A stretch of 64,000 bases of DNA, taken from positions 3,286,001-3,350,000 of the forward strand of contig NZ_JADBGF010000001.1 of NCBI RefSeq assembly GCF_014873495.1. The letters run 5' to 3'. The DNA is from Streptomyces stelliscabiei (GTDB lineage: Bacteria > Actinomycetota > Actinomycetes > Streptomycetales > Streptomycetaceae). The position numbers and the translations under genes were made by a program. The notes below the pieces were generated by a model. It saw only the letters and a program-made list of their open reading frames with translations. It ran no database searches and was not told the origin of the DNA. Shown piece after piece: positions 35,914-44,904 of the stretch. Each line of letters begins with the position of its first letter. Positions within the stretch are counted from its first letter, which is position 1.

Positions 35914-35974
35914 CACACCCACCCGCAGCCAACAACCCCACCCAGCCCCTCAGGCCCGCAGGGCCAGGGCTTCC

Positions 35975-36003
35975 AGGGGCGCGGGAACTGCGCGACCAGC
36001 CCC
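35975..36003 (+). repeat. Dispersed intergenic repeat, copy 3
   Basis: Same element with one G lost from the GGGG run. It lies 91 bases from copy 2 in the same orientation, and the flanking text is also partly repeated. Confidence 0.85.
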
Positions 36004-36074
36004 CACCGACCCGCAGGCAAGGACCCCAACCCAGGGGCAGCCAAGCCCGCCCAGCCGAAGGCAGGGCTGGGGAA

Positions 36075-36302
36075 CTACCCGGCCCGCCGCGGAGCGCCCC
36101 GTACCTCCAGGCCGTCCAGCAACTCCGCCGTCGCCGCCGCGATCACCTCCACTGCGTGGTCGAAGACCTCACGGTTGTGGGCGGCGGGCGCGCGGAAGCC
36201 GGAGACCTTGCGGACGTACTGCAGGGCGGCGGCACGGATGTCGTCCTCGGTGGCCTCTTCGGGCAGGACGGGCGGACGAAGGGTCTTGATGCTGCGGCAC
36301 AT
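36075..36302 (-). CDS. DUF2277 small protein
   Basis: A 75-residue protein beginning MCRSIKTLRPPVLPEEATED and continuing AALQYVRKVSGFRAPAAHN, the conserved DUF2277 signature. Its few conserved Cys/His residues suggest metal or redox chemistry, but the function is unknown. No strong ribosome site; the start is fixed by family homology. Confidence 0.85.
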   Translation of the reverse strand: MCRSIKTLRPPVLPEEATEDDIRAAALQYVRKVSGFRAPAAHNREVFDHAVEVIAAATAELLDGLEVRGAPRRAG

Positions 36303-36483
36303 GCACCCAGTCTCGCGCGTACGACCGCCCAACCCCAGCCCGGCCACCCAGGTCACCGCCGTACCCAAGCGGCCCCTTGGGCATCGGCAAGTTTCCCCGA
36401 GGATTGACTCCGCCAGCCACCCCTTGTGATCATCACCGAGCCCGCCTCGACCCCACCCGGCGGCGGACAGAAACGAGGGGATC

Positions 36484-37401
36484 ATGACGAACGAACGGCT
36501 CACGGTGGCGGTCCTGGGCCCCGGCGGCGTCGGCGGCCTGCTCGCCGCACTGCTGGCCCGCGCCGGGAACCGGGTGATCTGTCTGGCCGGGGAGACCACC
36601 GCACAGCTCCTGCGGAGAGACGGCATCGAGGTCACAAGCCCCCGCTTCGGCGAGTTCACCGCCCGCGTCGAGACCGCGACCCAACTCGGCGAACCAGTGG
36701 ACGCGGCCCTGATCGCGGTGAAGCACACCAGCCTGGCGACGGCCCTGGACCGGCTCCCGGCACGGGCCCTGGGCCCCGGCACCCTGGTCGTGCCGTTCCT
36801 GAACGGCGTCGAGCACCCGGCACTCCTGCGCGCCCACTACGGCGACACCGCCGCCGTCGCCCCCGCCACCATCCGCGTCGAGTCCACCCGCGTCGCCCCC
36901 GGCGTCATCGAACACGGCAGCCCCTTCGCGGAGGTCGACCTGACCGGCGACACGGTCCCCCGCGACCGCCTCAACCCCCTTGCCGGGGCCCTGGAATGGT
37001 CCGGCGTGGGCGTCCGCGTCCTCGCGGGCGCGACGGACGAGACGGCCGTGCTGTGGGCGAAGATGTCGTTCCTGGCTCCGTTCGCCCTGCTGACGACCCG
37101 CCACGGCCTGCCCCTGGGCGAGATCCGCACACACCACCGTGCGCAACTGACCGCCCTGGTCCAGGAGACGGCGGCGGTCAGCACGGCCGCCGGAGCCCCC
37201 GTGGACCCGGCCGAGGCCCTGCGCCGATACGACGCCTTCCCGCCCACCACCAAGTCCTCCATGCAGCGCGACGCCGAGGCCGGCCGGCCGCTCGAACTGG
37301 ACGCGATCGGCGGCGCGTTGCTCCGCGCGGCCGAGCGGCACGGCGTCCCCGTACCCGCGACGGCCGAGGTGGTGGCGGAGCTGCGCGCGGCGGGTCACTG
37401 A
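36484..37401 (+). CDS. 2-dehydropantoate 2-reductase family protein (PanE/ApbA-like)
   Basis: A 305-residue NADPH-dependent reductase. Rossmann motif GPGGVGGLLAALLARAG at the N-terminus, KHTSLATALDRL and VPFLNGVEH in the middle, and a C-terminal helical domain with the catalytic-lysine region (LWAKMSFLAPFALL). PanE reduces ketopantoate to pantoate in CoA synthesis. Streptomyces often carry several paralogues, so this may act on another 2-keto acid. ATG start with GAGGGG 5 bases upstream. It converges on a LysR gene. Confidence 0.85.
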   Translation: MTNERLTVAVLGPGGVGGLLAALLARAGNRVICLAGETTAQLLRRDGIEVTSPRFGEFTARVETATQLGEPVDAALIAVKHTSLATALDRLPARALGPGTLVVPFLNGVEHPALLRAHYGDTAAVAPATIRVESTRVAPGVIEHGSPFAEVDLTGDTVPRDRLNPLAGALEWSGVGVRVLAGATDETAVLWAKMSFLAPFALLTTRHGLPLGEIRTHHRAQLTALVQETAAVSTAAGAPVDPAEALRRYDAFPPTTKSSMQRDAEAGRPLELDAIGGALLRAAERHGVPVPATAEVVAELRAAGH

Positions 37402-37498
37402 ACGAGCACCGGACGATGACCGAACCACGAACGGAAGACGAACGGAGACGACAGGACGACGACAGGACGGCCACCCGCGTCGGCCGGTGGCCGGCCGC

Positions 37499-38419
37499 CT
37501 ACACCCCCCGCACCCCACCCCCCACCCGCACCGCGTGCCGGGCCACCGTGTCGGCGAAGGCGCGGGCCGGTGGTGACAGCGCATCCCAGCGCCGTACGGC
37601 CCAGCCGACGGTGAGCGGGGGCAGATCGGGGACCGGGACGAAGCGCAGCCCGGGGCGGCCGGGGCCGGTCCAGCCCGGGAGCGCGGGGACGACGGCGGGC
37701 CCGACACCGAGTTCGGCGAGGAGGATCGCGGTGTCCCAGTCGGCGACACCGGCGCCGGAGGTGCTGACGGAGATGCCCAACTCCCGGTAGGCGGCGTCGA
37801 GATGGGCGTACGAGGTGGAGTTCTCCGGCAGTCCGATGAGCCGCATCCCGTCCAGCTCCGCGCCCGCCACCCGCTCCCGCCCGGCGAGTTCGTCGTCGGA
37901 GCGGACCGCGAGCACCCAGGGCAGCTCCGCCACCGGCCGCTGCTCGATGCCGCGCACGGCGGGTCCGAGGGTCAGCCAGGACAGGTCCAGGTCGCGCGCC
38001 GGGTCGGCCAGCGCGTCGCGGCACCCGGCGCTGGACCGTACGGTCTGGAACTCCAGACCCACGTCCGGGTACGCGCGCCGGAAGTCGACGATGCCCTGGG
38101 CCATGAAGTGCCGCACGGTCGTGCCGCCGGTGGCGATCCGTACGACACCGCCGTCGCCGCGCACCATTTCGGCCAGTCGGCGCAGGGCGAGGTCGAGGCC
38201 GCCGATGCCCTCGGCCGCCGCCTCCTGGAGCACGCGTCCGGCCCGGGTGGGCACGACCCCGCGGGCCTGCCGTTCCACCAGCCCGACGCCGGTCTCCCGC
38301 TCCAGCCGCCGCACGTGCTGGCTCACCGCCGACTGGGTGCAGCCCAGGTCACGGGCCACCGCGCTGAGACTTCCGGCCCGGCAGACGGCGACGAAGACAC
38401 GGAGATCGTCGAGGGTCAT
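37499..38419 (-). CDS. LysR family transcriptional regulator
   Basis: A 306-residue LTTR. The N-terminal winged helix (LRVFVAVCRAGSLSAVARDL, then CTQSAVSQHVRRLE) is classic, followed by a two-lobed substrate-binding domain (~residues 90-300). Target genes are unknown; the closest candidate is the convergent PanE-like gene. Start at ATG 38419. An 18-bp palindrome 13 bases upstream is a probable autoregulatory site. Confidence 0.9.
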   Translation of the reverse strand: MTLDDLRVFVAVCRAGSLSAVARDLGCTQSAVSQHVRRLERETGVGLVERQARGVVPTRAGRVLQEAAAEGIGGLDLALRRLAEMVRGDGGVVRIATGGTTVRHFMAQGIVDFRRAYPDVGLEFQTVRSSAGCRDALADPARDLDLSWLTLGPAVRGIEQRPVAELPWVLAVRSDDELAGRERVAGAELDGMRLIGLPENSTSYAHLDAAYRELGISVSTSGAGVADWDTAILLAELGVGPAVVPALPGWTGPGRPGLRFVPVPDLPPLTVGWAVRRWDALSPPARAFADTVARHAVRVGGGVRGV

Positions 38420-38431
38420 GCGGGGACGATA

Positions 38432-38449
38432 CCCAAGGTCGAGCTTGGG
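38432..38449. promoter_or_regulatory. Palindromic LysR-type operator
   Basis: Perfect arms CCCAAG and CTTGGG with a 6-base spacer, close to the LysR start codon. The position fits negative autoregulation. Confidence 0.5.
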
Positions 38450-38551
38450 CGATGAACCCACTTCCCAGGGCCCCCTCCCCCACCTCACCCGTTCGTATGA
38501 AGCGGAGGCCGAAGTGCCAGAAGGAACTCGCATCCCAAAATCGAACAGGCG

Positions 38552-38564
38552 TAGCATTGCCGTG
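38552..38564 (+). promoter_or_regulatory. -10 element of a leaderless promoter
   Basis: TAGCAT (38552-38557) ends 6 bases before GTG 38564, placing the transcript start at or next to the start codon. No ribosome site is present. Confidence 0.5.
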
Positions 38565-38890
38565 TGGCTAAGACCTATGACTTCCCCAGCGACCTCCTCG
38601 CCGGTCAGGAGGAGCTGCATCAGGTCCGGGCCGAGCTCCTGGCACTGCTGAAGCGGCTGCCCTGGTCGGTCGAACCCCTGGACGGTTTCAGTGACGACAA
38701 CGGCTGGCGGAAGATCGAGCGGCCCGCCTCCCCGGGCTGGACTCCCGACGAGCAGGCCGAGGTGGAGAAGCTCCGCGAGCGCGAGCGTGAACTGGCGGTC
38801 TTCGTGAGCTGCCACCGCTTCTGGGCCGAGGTCGCCACCGAGGAGAAGGTCGACGCCCGGACCCGGCTGAAGCACACCCGCGAATCCTGA
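38564..38890 (+). CDS. Conserved small protein of unknown function
   Basis: A 108-residue soluble, acidic, mostly helical protein (MAKTYDFPSDLLAGQEELHQ at the start; a charged helix EVEKLRERERELAVF later). GTG start directly downstream of a -10-like element, so probably translated from a leaderless mRNA. The text is well composed and codon use is typical, so it is a real gene, but I do not recognise the family. Confidence 0.72.
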   Translation: MAKTYDFPSDLLAGQEELHQVRAELLALLKRLPWSVEPLDGFSDDNGWRKIERPASPGWTPDEQAEVEKLRERERELAVFVSCHRFWAEVATEEKVDARTRLKHTRES

Positions 38891-38955
38891 ACACGACCGC
38901 ACACGACCGACGACCGCCGGACAGACCGAACACGCCTGAGCCCGCCCGGACATGA

Positions 38956-38987
38956 CGAAGACCCCGGCCGACCGGCCGGGGTCTTCG
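38956..38987. terminator. Terminator of tRNA-Val
   Basis: A 14-bp perfect stem (38956-38969 with 38974-38987) and 4-base loop, ten bases past the tRNA 3' end on the minus strand; it also faces the small gene on the plus strand. Confidence 0.85.
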
Positions 38988-38996
38988 TCTCCACGG

Positions 38997-39068
<72 letters not shown>

Positions 39069-39230
39069 GAGTACGAGTCGACAGCCTACATCGCGCTGGC
39101 CGGTGCCCGGCAAACCGATAGTCGGGGGTTATCCCCACCCTTGTTCCGGGAGCGGCCCGGATCCCCCTGCGGACCCCCGCTCCGTACGGTCGAAAGGACA
39201 GCGCGGGACCAGGCCCAGGGGGAGATCGTC

Positions 39231-40016
39231 ATGGCACGCACGGCTCGTACGGATCGCAGCTCACGCCGGGGCGCGGTGGCCGTCGCCGGCCTCGCCGTCG
39301 CGCTCATGGCCTCCGTCGCCGCGTGCGGGGCGGACGCCGGGGAGGACAGGGACCCGGAGCACCGGAGCTTCGCCCTGGAGGGCCGCACGCTCACGGTCGA
39401 CTCGGACGACTCCGCGCTCGAACTGGTCGCGGCGGACGTGGACGAGGTCGAGGTGACCCGGTGGTTCGAGGGCCGGGTCATGGTCGGCGGGAAGCCGCGG
39501 GTGACGTGGGAGATGAAGGACGACCGGCTGAAGCTGCGGCTGGAGTGCTCGGGCATGGTCGCCGACTGCGCGGCCAAGCACCGCATCGAGGTGCCGCGCG
39601 GCATCGCCGTCGTGGTGCGCAGCGACGACGGGAGTGTGGCCGCCAAGGGCTTCGCGGAGCCGCTGGAGGTCCGGTCGGCCGACGGCGGTGTGCGGGTGAG
39701 CGACTCCACCGGTCCGCTGGAGCTGCACACCGACGACGGTTCGGTGCGGGCGCTCGGTGTCGCCTCGCGGAGCGTCAGGGTGAGCACGCAGGACGGTTCG
39801 GTCGCGCTCGAACTCGGCGTCGTGCCGGACCTGGTGGAGTCCCGCAGCGACGACGGCTCGATCAGCATCGGGCTGCCGCGTGACGCGTCGTACCGGGTGG
39901 AGACCGGCAGCGAGGACGGTTCCGTGGAGGTGTCGGTCCCCCGTGACCGGGACAGCTCCCACGTGGTGACCGCCCACACCGAGGACGGCTCGGTGAAGGT
40001 GCGCGGCACGGACTGA
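39231..40016 (+). CDS. DUF4097-type beta-strand repeat lipoprotein
   Basis: A 261-residue protein with a lipoprotein signal (VALMASVAAC, lipobox Cys near residue 33). The rest is a regular right-handed beta-type repeat, with seven or more units around DDGSV/DGGVRV/EDGSVEV, as in DUF4097 (adhesin-like) proteins. It is membrane-anchored outside the cell. Function is unknown; in other bacteria DUF4097 proteins accompany envelope-stress regulators. ATG start with GGGGGAG 6 bases upstream. Confidence 0.85.
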   Translation: MARTARTDRSSRRGAVAVAGLAVALMASVAACGADAGEDRDPEHRSFALEGRTLTVDSDDSALELVAADVDEVEVTRWFEGRVMVGGKPRVTWEMKDDRLKLRLECSGMVADCAAKHRIEVPRGIAVVVRSDDGSVAAKGFAEPLEVRSADGGVRVSDSTGPLELHTDDGSVRALGVASRSVRVSTQDGSVALELGVVPDLVESRSDDGSISIGLPRDASYRVETGSEDGSVEVSVPRDRDSSHVVTAHTEDGSVKVRGTD

Positions 40017-40061
40017 ACACCGCCCGGCAAGCCCGAACCGATCGCCCCGTGTTTTCGTCCT

Positions 40062-40089
40062 TGACCGGTGGGAGAATGGCAACCGGTCA
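40062..40089. promoter_or_regulatory. Inverted repeat TGACCGGT...ACCGGTCA
   Basis: Perfect 8-bp arms (40062-40069 and 40082-40089) with a 12-base spacer, 27 bases before the coiled-coil gene. Operator or leader hairpin; undetermined. Confidence 0.4.
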
Positions 40090-40116
40090 GGGTGGATGAC
40101 AGCACGGGAGAGGGAA

Positions 40117-41529
40117 GTGACGGCGACACCTGCACAGCCGTACACGTCGATGGTGCCGAGCGCACCACAACCCCACAGCCGTGCACCACGGCCGGCCGGA
40201 GCGCCCTCGGCCGGCCGTGACGCGCTCGCCCTGCTCGCTCTCCCCCTCCTCGCCCTACTCGTCGTGCCCGGCGCCTTCGCCGGCGGGGGTACCCGGCGGT
40301 GGTTCGGGGGGCGGGCCGAGGGGCAGCGGGCCGAGGCGCAGGCGGCGAAGGACGCGGCGGCGGCCGCGTTCTACGAGCTGGACACCGCGCAGCGCGACCT
40401 GCGGATCTCGATAGAGACGATCACGGCGGTGGACGACTCCCCCGGCGCCCGCCGGGCGGCCAACGGCTTCGAGGCGCTGGGGCGGCGCATCAACGAGGTC
40501 AGCCAGCAGTACATCAACGCCGTGGACGCCCACGACCTGGACCGGGACGACCTGGAGGCCTCCGTCGCCGCCCGCGCCCGGAGCGAGCTGACCGCGGCCA
40601 GGGAGGAGCTGGGGCGGGTCAAGCAGGAGCTGGACCGGTTCGCCGAGGGGCTCGGTCCGCTGCTGGGCACGGCCGAGACGCAGCTGGCCCGGCTGGTCCC
40701 GGCGGTGGAGCGCGCCCGGCAGGGCCTGCTCGCCGCCTCCGACGCCCTGGACGCCGTACGGGCCTCCGAGCTGAAGGCGGACGATCTCGCCGCGCGGCTG
40801 GCGGCTCTCGCCCCGGAGCTGACCAAGCTCAACCAGGGCGCGGGGCAGCACGGCGTACGGGAGACGCTGGAGCGGGCCGACCGGGTGGTGCGCGAGGCGG
40901 AGGCGGTGCGGGCGGACGCCGAGCGGCTGCCGGAGAAGGCCGCCGAGATCGATCACCGGCTGGTGTCGCTGCGTACCCGCGCGGAGGCGCTGGGCACCCG
41001 GGCGGGCCAGGTGCCGCAGGTGCTGAGCGAGCTGCGGCGGCGGTTCGTGGCGGCCTGCTGGCAGGACCTCCAGCAGGTGCCGGACCAGGCCGCACAGGAC
41101 GTCGAGCAGGCCCGGGTGAAGCTGCGCGAGGCGCGGGCCGCGCGGGATTCCCAGCGCTGGCCGGACGCCACCGCGCTGCTGTCGACGGTACGGGCGCTGC
41201 TGAACCACACCGACGAGGCGGTCTCGGCGGCCGGTGACCGGCTGCGGCGGCTGAACGCCGTGCAGAAGGACCCGCAGCAGGAGATCGACCGGACCCGGTT
41301 CGCGATCCGGGACGCCCAGCGCCTGGCCATGACCGGCCGCTCCACCCCGGACCCGCGTCACGCCCGCCCGCTGGACGACTCCGTGGGCCGGCTGGACCGT
41401 GCGATCGCCTCCCTGGAGGGGCGCCACCCCGACTACTGGCACTTCCTGACCGAGACCGAGGCCGTACGGCAGAACGTGGCCCGGGTCGTCGACCAGATCC
41501 GCAAGGAGCGCGGCGCGGGCGCCCCCTGA
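40117..41529 (+). CDS. Coiled-coil protein with one N-terminal membrane helix
   Basis: A 470-residue protein. A short Pro-rich cytoplasmic arm is followed by one membrane helix (ALALLALPLLALLVVPGAFAG, ~residues 32-52). The remaining ~400 residues are almost wholly helical and heptad-like, with long Ala/Glu/Arg stretches (for example AREELGRVKQELDRFAEG), so an extended coiled-coil domain is likely. GTG 40117 preferred over ATG 40096 because GAGAGGGAA lies directly upstream. Conserved actinobacterial unknown; a structural or cell-envelope scaffold is plausible. It is followed by the DUF4383 gene on the same strand 99 bases away. Confidence 0.75.
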   Translation: MTATPAQPYTSMVPSAPQPHSRAPRPAGAPSAGRDALALLALPLLALLVVPGAFAGGGTRRWFGGRAEGQRAEAQAAKDAAAAAFYELDTAQRDLRISIETITAVDDSPGARRAANGFEALGRRINEVSQQYINAVDAHDLDRDDLEASVAARARSELTAAREELGRVKQELDRFAEGLGPLLGTAETQLARLVPAVERARQGLLAASDALDAVRASELKADDLAARLAALAPELTKLNQGAGQHGVRETLERADRVVREAEAVRADAERLPEKAAEIDHRLVSLRTRAEALGTRAGQVPQVLSELRRRFVAACWQDLQQVPDQAAQDVEQARVKLREARAARDSQRWPDATALLSTVRALLNHTDEAVSAAGDRLRRLNAVQKDPQQEIDRTRFAIRDAQRLAMTGRSTPDPRHARPLDDSVGRLDRAIASLEGRHPDYWHFLTETEAVRQNVARVVDQIRKERGAGAP

Positions 41530-41628
41530 GACGTACCGTCACGTCCCGGCCGAGGTTGCCCGGCGGGAGGCCCCGACGGATGCTGAAGGGGTACGCAGGC
41601 CTCCGCTCACACCCGATGGGAGGCGGAC

Positions 41629-42282
41629 ATGGCCACGCACGCCACGCACACGCTGCGTCCGAGGGGCCGGCACGCGGGTCCTCCCCGGCGGCGGATCAGG
41701 ATCGACGAGCATCTGCCCGTCGACCACCGGCTCAGCCGGGTCTACCGGTTCGGGGCGGGCCTGATGGGTCTGTTCCTGCTCGTCTTCGGCGTTTTCGGCC
41801 TCATCGACAAGGTGGGCTGGTTCGACACCCGGGGCGACGAGGTCGTGGGGCTGAGCACCAACGGCACGCTGAGCGTGCTGTCCATCGCGGTGGGGCTGTT
41901 GCTGCTCGTCGGCATGGTGATCGGCGGCAACTTCGCCTCCACGCTGAACATGACCCTCGGCGTGCTGTTCGTCCTGAGCGGCTTCGCCAACCTGGCCCTG
42001 CTGGACACCGACTCCAACTTCCTGGCGTTCCGGATCCAGAACGTCCTGTTCAGCTTTGTCGTCGGCGTCCTGCTGATGACGTTCGGGATGTACGGCAGGG
42101 TCGGCACGGCGCTGCCGCACGACAGCCCGTACTGGCGGGCGCGCCACCCGGAGGAGTCGGAGCGCGAGATGCGGCGCAAGGCCGCTGTGGGGATGGCGAA
42201 GCTGGAACGCGCCGACGCCCTCCCCGGGTCCGGGCCGGGATCCTCGTCGGGATCCGGGTCGGACGGGAAGGGCGCCGACTGA
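41629..42282 (+). CDS. DUF4383 membrane protein
   Basis: A 217-residue protein with a ~45-residue basic N-terminal arm and four membrane helices (FGAGLMGLFLLVFGVFGLID; SVLSIAVGLLLLVGMVIGG; MTLGVLFVLSGFANLALL; VLFSFVVGVLLMTFGMYG), the DUF4383 pattern. The tail contains a Gly/Ser-rich run. ATG with GGGAGGCGG upstream. Function is unknown. Confidence 0.83.
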   Translation: MATHATHTLRPRGRHAGPPRRRIRIDEHLPVDHRLSRVYRFGAGLMGLFLLVFGVFGLIDKVGWFDTRGDEVVGLSTNGTLSVLSIAVGLLLLVGMVIGGNFASTLNMTLGVLFVLSGFANLALLDTDSNFLAFRIQNVLFSFVVGVLLMTFGMYGRVGTALPHDSPYWRARHPEESEREMRRKAAVGMAKLERADALPGSGPGSSSGSGSDGKGAD

Positions 42283-42309
42283 CACCTGCGAGGGCCCGGA
42301 GGCCGTGGA

Positions 42310-43452
42310 TCAGGTGCGGTACGCGTAGTAGTACGAGTTCGGGTACGAGGCGATGATGCTCTGCACCGAACGGCGGTAGGTGTCCGCGTCGTGGTAGGTC
42401 AGGTACGGCACGCCGCTGGAGCTGCGGTAGGTCGTCATCATGGAGTGGTCCTTGTCGCCATCCCGGTTGAAGTCGACCTGCAGCACGTCACCGACGTCCA
42501 TCTGGTAGACGTTCGCCAGCGGGGTGGTGCGCTTGGCGGTCTGGGTGAACCAGGACCACTCGTTGACGCCGATCCAGGCGTCGGCCGTACCGTTCGAGGC
42601 GTAGTACCAGGTGTCGTACTCCTCCGGCGTGACCTTGGAGATCTGCTGCCAGCCGCCCGCCAGGAGGCCCTGGCTGAGGTAGTTGGTGCAGTCGCCACCG
42701 AGCGAGTTGTACTTGCGGTACGCCGGGTTGTAGTTCTTCCAGTACTTCTCGGTGTACGCGGCCATCGCCGTGTAGTTGTACTTGCCGCCGTTGATCGTCT
42801 TCGGCGCGGCGGCCGCGGGCCAGCTGGTGGCCGCCTTCGGCGCCTGGAACACGGCCATCGGCGTACGGCTCAGCTTGGCGTCGGCGGCCGGGACCACCGG
42901 GTCGTTGATGCGCGAGGCGCCGCCGTCGGTGGAGCGCATGGCGGTCAGCTGCCACGTGCCACCGGCCTGGGCGGTGAAGACCAGCTCGTGGTGCGCGTCG
43001 AAGCCCGTGGAGGCGGGTTCGTCGCCACGTATCTTCTTGTACTTGAGGCTGGTGGTCTCGGTGATCTTGACCGTGGCCTTCTTGCCCTTGAGCTTGGCGC
43101 TGTCGACGCTGACCTTGGTGTCGGCCGAGGTGTAGGCCTCACCGAGGGCGGCGAGACGGGACTTGGTGCCCTTCAGGGCGGACAGCTTGCCGTCCTCGGC
43201 CTTCTTCTGGCCGGACGACAGCGACACGCCACCGGTGGGCTTCAGCGCCTTGCGGGCGGCCTTGCCGCCGAGCAGTACGGCCGTGCGGTCGGTCAGCACG
43301 TTGTCCGCGACACGGCCGAAGGCGTCCTTGGTCGCCTTGGTGACCTTGGGCGTCGACGCGGCGGCACTCGCGGCGGCGACGGGCAGCAGTGCGGAGGCCA
43401 CCACGGCTGCCGCGAGGGTCGAGCCTGCGAGGCTCAACGTCCTTCTTCTCAC
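42310..43452 (-). CDS. Secreted amidase (Amidase_6/CHAP-like cysteine hydrolase)
   Basis: A 380-residue exported protein. Signal peptide (residues 1 to ~33, ending AAASA). A ~200-residue beta-rich/Lys-rich region precedes the C-terminal Amidase_6 domain, with the nucleophile in GGDCTNYLSQGLLAGG and the His in DKDHSMMTT. The family cleaves peptide or amide bonds, presumably in the cell wall. GTG start at 43452 with AGGAG 7 bases upstream. It lies just downstream of the PBP/deacetylase operon and in the same direction, fitting a wall-remodelling group, but has its own 115-base upstream region. Confidence 0.85.
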   Translation of the reverse strand: MRRRTLSLAGSTLAAAVVASALLPVAAASAAASTPKVTKATKDAFGRVADNVLTDRTAVLLGGKAARKALKPTGGVSLSSGQKKAEDGKLSALKGTKSRLAALGEAYTSADTKVSVDSAKLKGKKATVKITETTSLKYKKIRGDEPASTGFDAHHELVFTAQAGGTWQLTAMRSTDGGASRINDPVVPAADAKLSRTPMAVFQAPKAATSWPAAAAPKTINGGKYNYTAMAAYTEKYWKNYNPAYRKYNSLGGDCTNYLSQGLLAGGWQQISKVTPEEYDTWYYASNGTADAWIGVNEWSWFTQTAKRTTPLANVYQMDVGDVLQVDFNRDGDKDHSMMTTYRSSSGVPYLTYHDADTYRRSVQSIIASYPNSYYYAYRT

Positions 43453-43567
43453 TGGGAATCTCCTTGACCCCGAGTTGGTCGTACCCGGGTACGAATCTTT
43501 ACATGACCTCCTCAAGCGAAGTGAGGCCGGGGGGTGTAACAAGTGAGCAACATGGGTATCTGTGGGG

Positions 43568-44857
43568 CTATTTCACGACCGATGCCCAGTCGGCCGGTGC
43601 CTGGGCGGGGTCGAGTCCGCGCAGGTTCGCCAGGGTCTGCGGCGTCTGGACGTCCATCCAGTCGGCCAGTTCGTCGAAGGACACGCACTTGACGTCCTTC
43701 TTCACGCACACGTTCTTGATGACCTCGTCGACGGCGTTCATGTAGATGCCGCCGTTCCACTGCTCGAAGTGGTTGCCGATGAGCAGGGGTGCCCGGCTGC
43801 CGTAGTAGACGCGGTTGAAGCCGGCCATGTAGGTGTCGGTGGTCTTCTGCTGCCACACCGGGTACTGGGCGGGGTCGCCCTCGGTGGAACCGCCCGACTG
43901 GTTGTGGAGGAAGTTGAAGTCCATCGACAGCGCCTGGTACTCGTCGTCGTACGGGAGCAGTTGCAGCGGGAAGTCCCAGATGCCGTTCTTCTTGCTGGGC
44001 CAGACCTGGTAGGCGCCGGGAGAACTGGCGTCGTAGCGGTAGCCGAAGTCCTTGACCGCCTTCAGCAGGTTGTCCTGGCCCTCCAGGCAGGGGGCCCGGC
44101 CGCCCTTGACGGCGTCGACGGTGAAGGGCAGCGGGTCGAGGTCGGTGTCCCCGGTGTTGGTCTTCCAGTTCGCGAGGAAGTCGTTGAACTCCTTGATCTC
44201 CTGCTTCCACTCCGCGACACTCCAGTCGCCGCCGCCCTTGGGGCCACAGAAGTGTCCGTTGAAGTGGGTGCCTATCTCGTTGCCCTCCTTCCAGGCCTTG
44301 CCCAGCTCGTCCAGCGTCGTGCGGATGTGCTCGTCGGTGGGGTAGCTGATCGCGGCGGCGCCCTTGTCGTGCTGGGGCGGGTCGTAGAGGTCCCGCTTCG
44401 CCTTGGGCAGCAGGTAGATGCCGGTCAGGAAGAACGTCATGTGGGCGTTGTACGTCTTCGCCATCTGCCGGTAGTGCTCGAAGAGGTTGTCGTCGCCGGC
44501 GAGGGCGCCGTCCCAGGAGAAGACGACGAACTGCGGCGGCTTCTCACCCTTCTTGAGCGGTACGGCCTTCAGCCGCCCCTTCTGCGGGCCCGTGTAGGAG
44601 GTCGAGCCGTCCCCGATGACCTTGGTCTTGCCGTCCCACACGGGCTCCCTCTTCGCGGACCCCTTGGTGTTCCCGCTGCCGGACGAGGAGGCGGTCGGCG
44701 CGGTGTCGGCCGTGCGGTTCAGCACCATGTAGCCGCCGACCAGCGAGGCGACCACGAGGAGCGCGGCCAGGGTCAGGAACTGCGGGCGGGTGGTACGGCG
44801 ACGCTGCGGGCGTGCCTTGCGACGGCGGCCCTTGTGCGGCTTGCTGCCAGGGTTCAT
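43568..44857 (-). CDS. Polysaccharide-deacetylase-like (NodB-related) membrane-anchored protein
   Basis: A 429-residue protein with a very basic cytoplasmic arm (HKGRRRKARPQRRRTTR), one membrane helix (~residues 28-47) and an extracytoplasmic domain. FVVFSWDGA and EIGTHFNGHF correspond to the Asp and His-x3-His metal site of NodB-type deacetylases, but the context of both motifs is unusual, so activity is not certain. Second gene of an operon, 47 bases after the PBP gene. Probable role: de-N-acetylation of peptidoglycan or another wall polymer. Start fixed by family; only a weak GAG ribosome site. Confidence 0.82.
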   Translation of the reverse strand: MNPGSKPHKGRRRKARPQRRRTTRPQFLTLAALLVVASLVGGYMVLNRTADTAPTASSSGSGNTKGSAKREPVWDGKTKVIGDGSTSYTGPQKGRLKAVPLKKGEKPPQFVVFSWDGALAGDDNLFEHYRQMAKTYNAHMTFFLTGIYLLPKAKRDLYDPPQHDKGAAAISYPTDEHIRTTLDELGKAWKEGNEIGTHFNGHFCGPKGGGDWSVAEWKQEIKEFNDFLANWKTNTGDTDLDPLPFTVDAVKGGRAPCLEGQDNLLKAVKDFGYRYDASSPGAYQVWPSKKNGIWDFPLQLLPYDDEYQALSMDFNFLHNQSGGSTEGDPAQYPVWQQKTTDTYMAGFNRVYYGSRAPLLIGNHFEQWNGGIYMNAVDEVIKNVCVKKDVKCVSFDELADWMDVQTPQTLANLRGLDPAQAPADWASVVK

Positions 44858-44904
44858 GTGCGGCTCATTCTGCGAGGGTGGCGGGTGCGGGTGCTCATCG
44901 GTGG

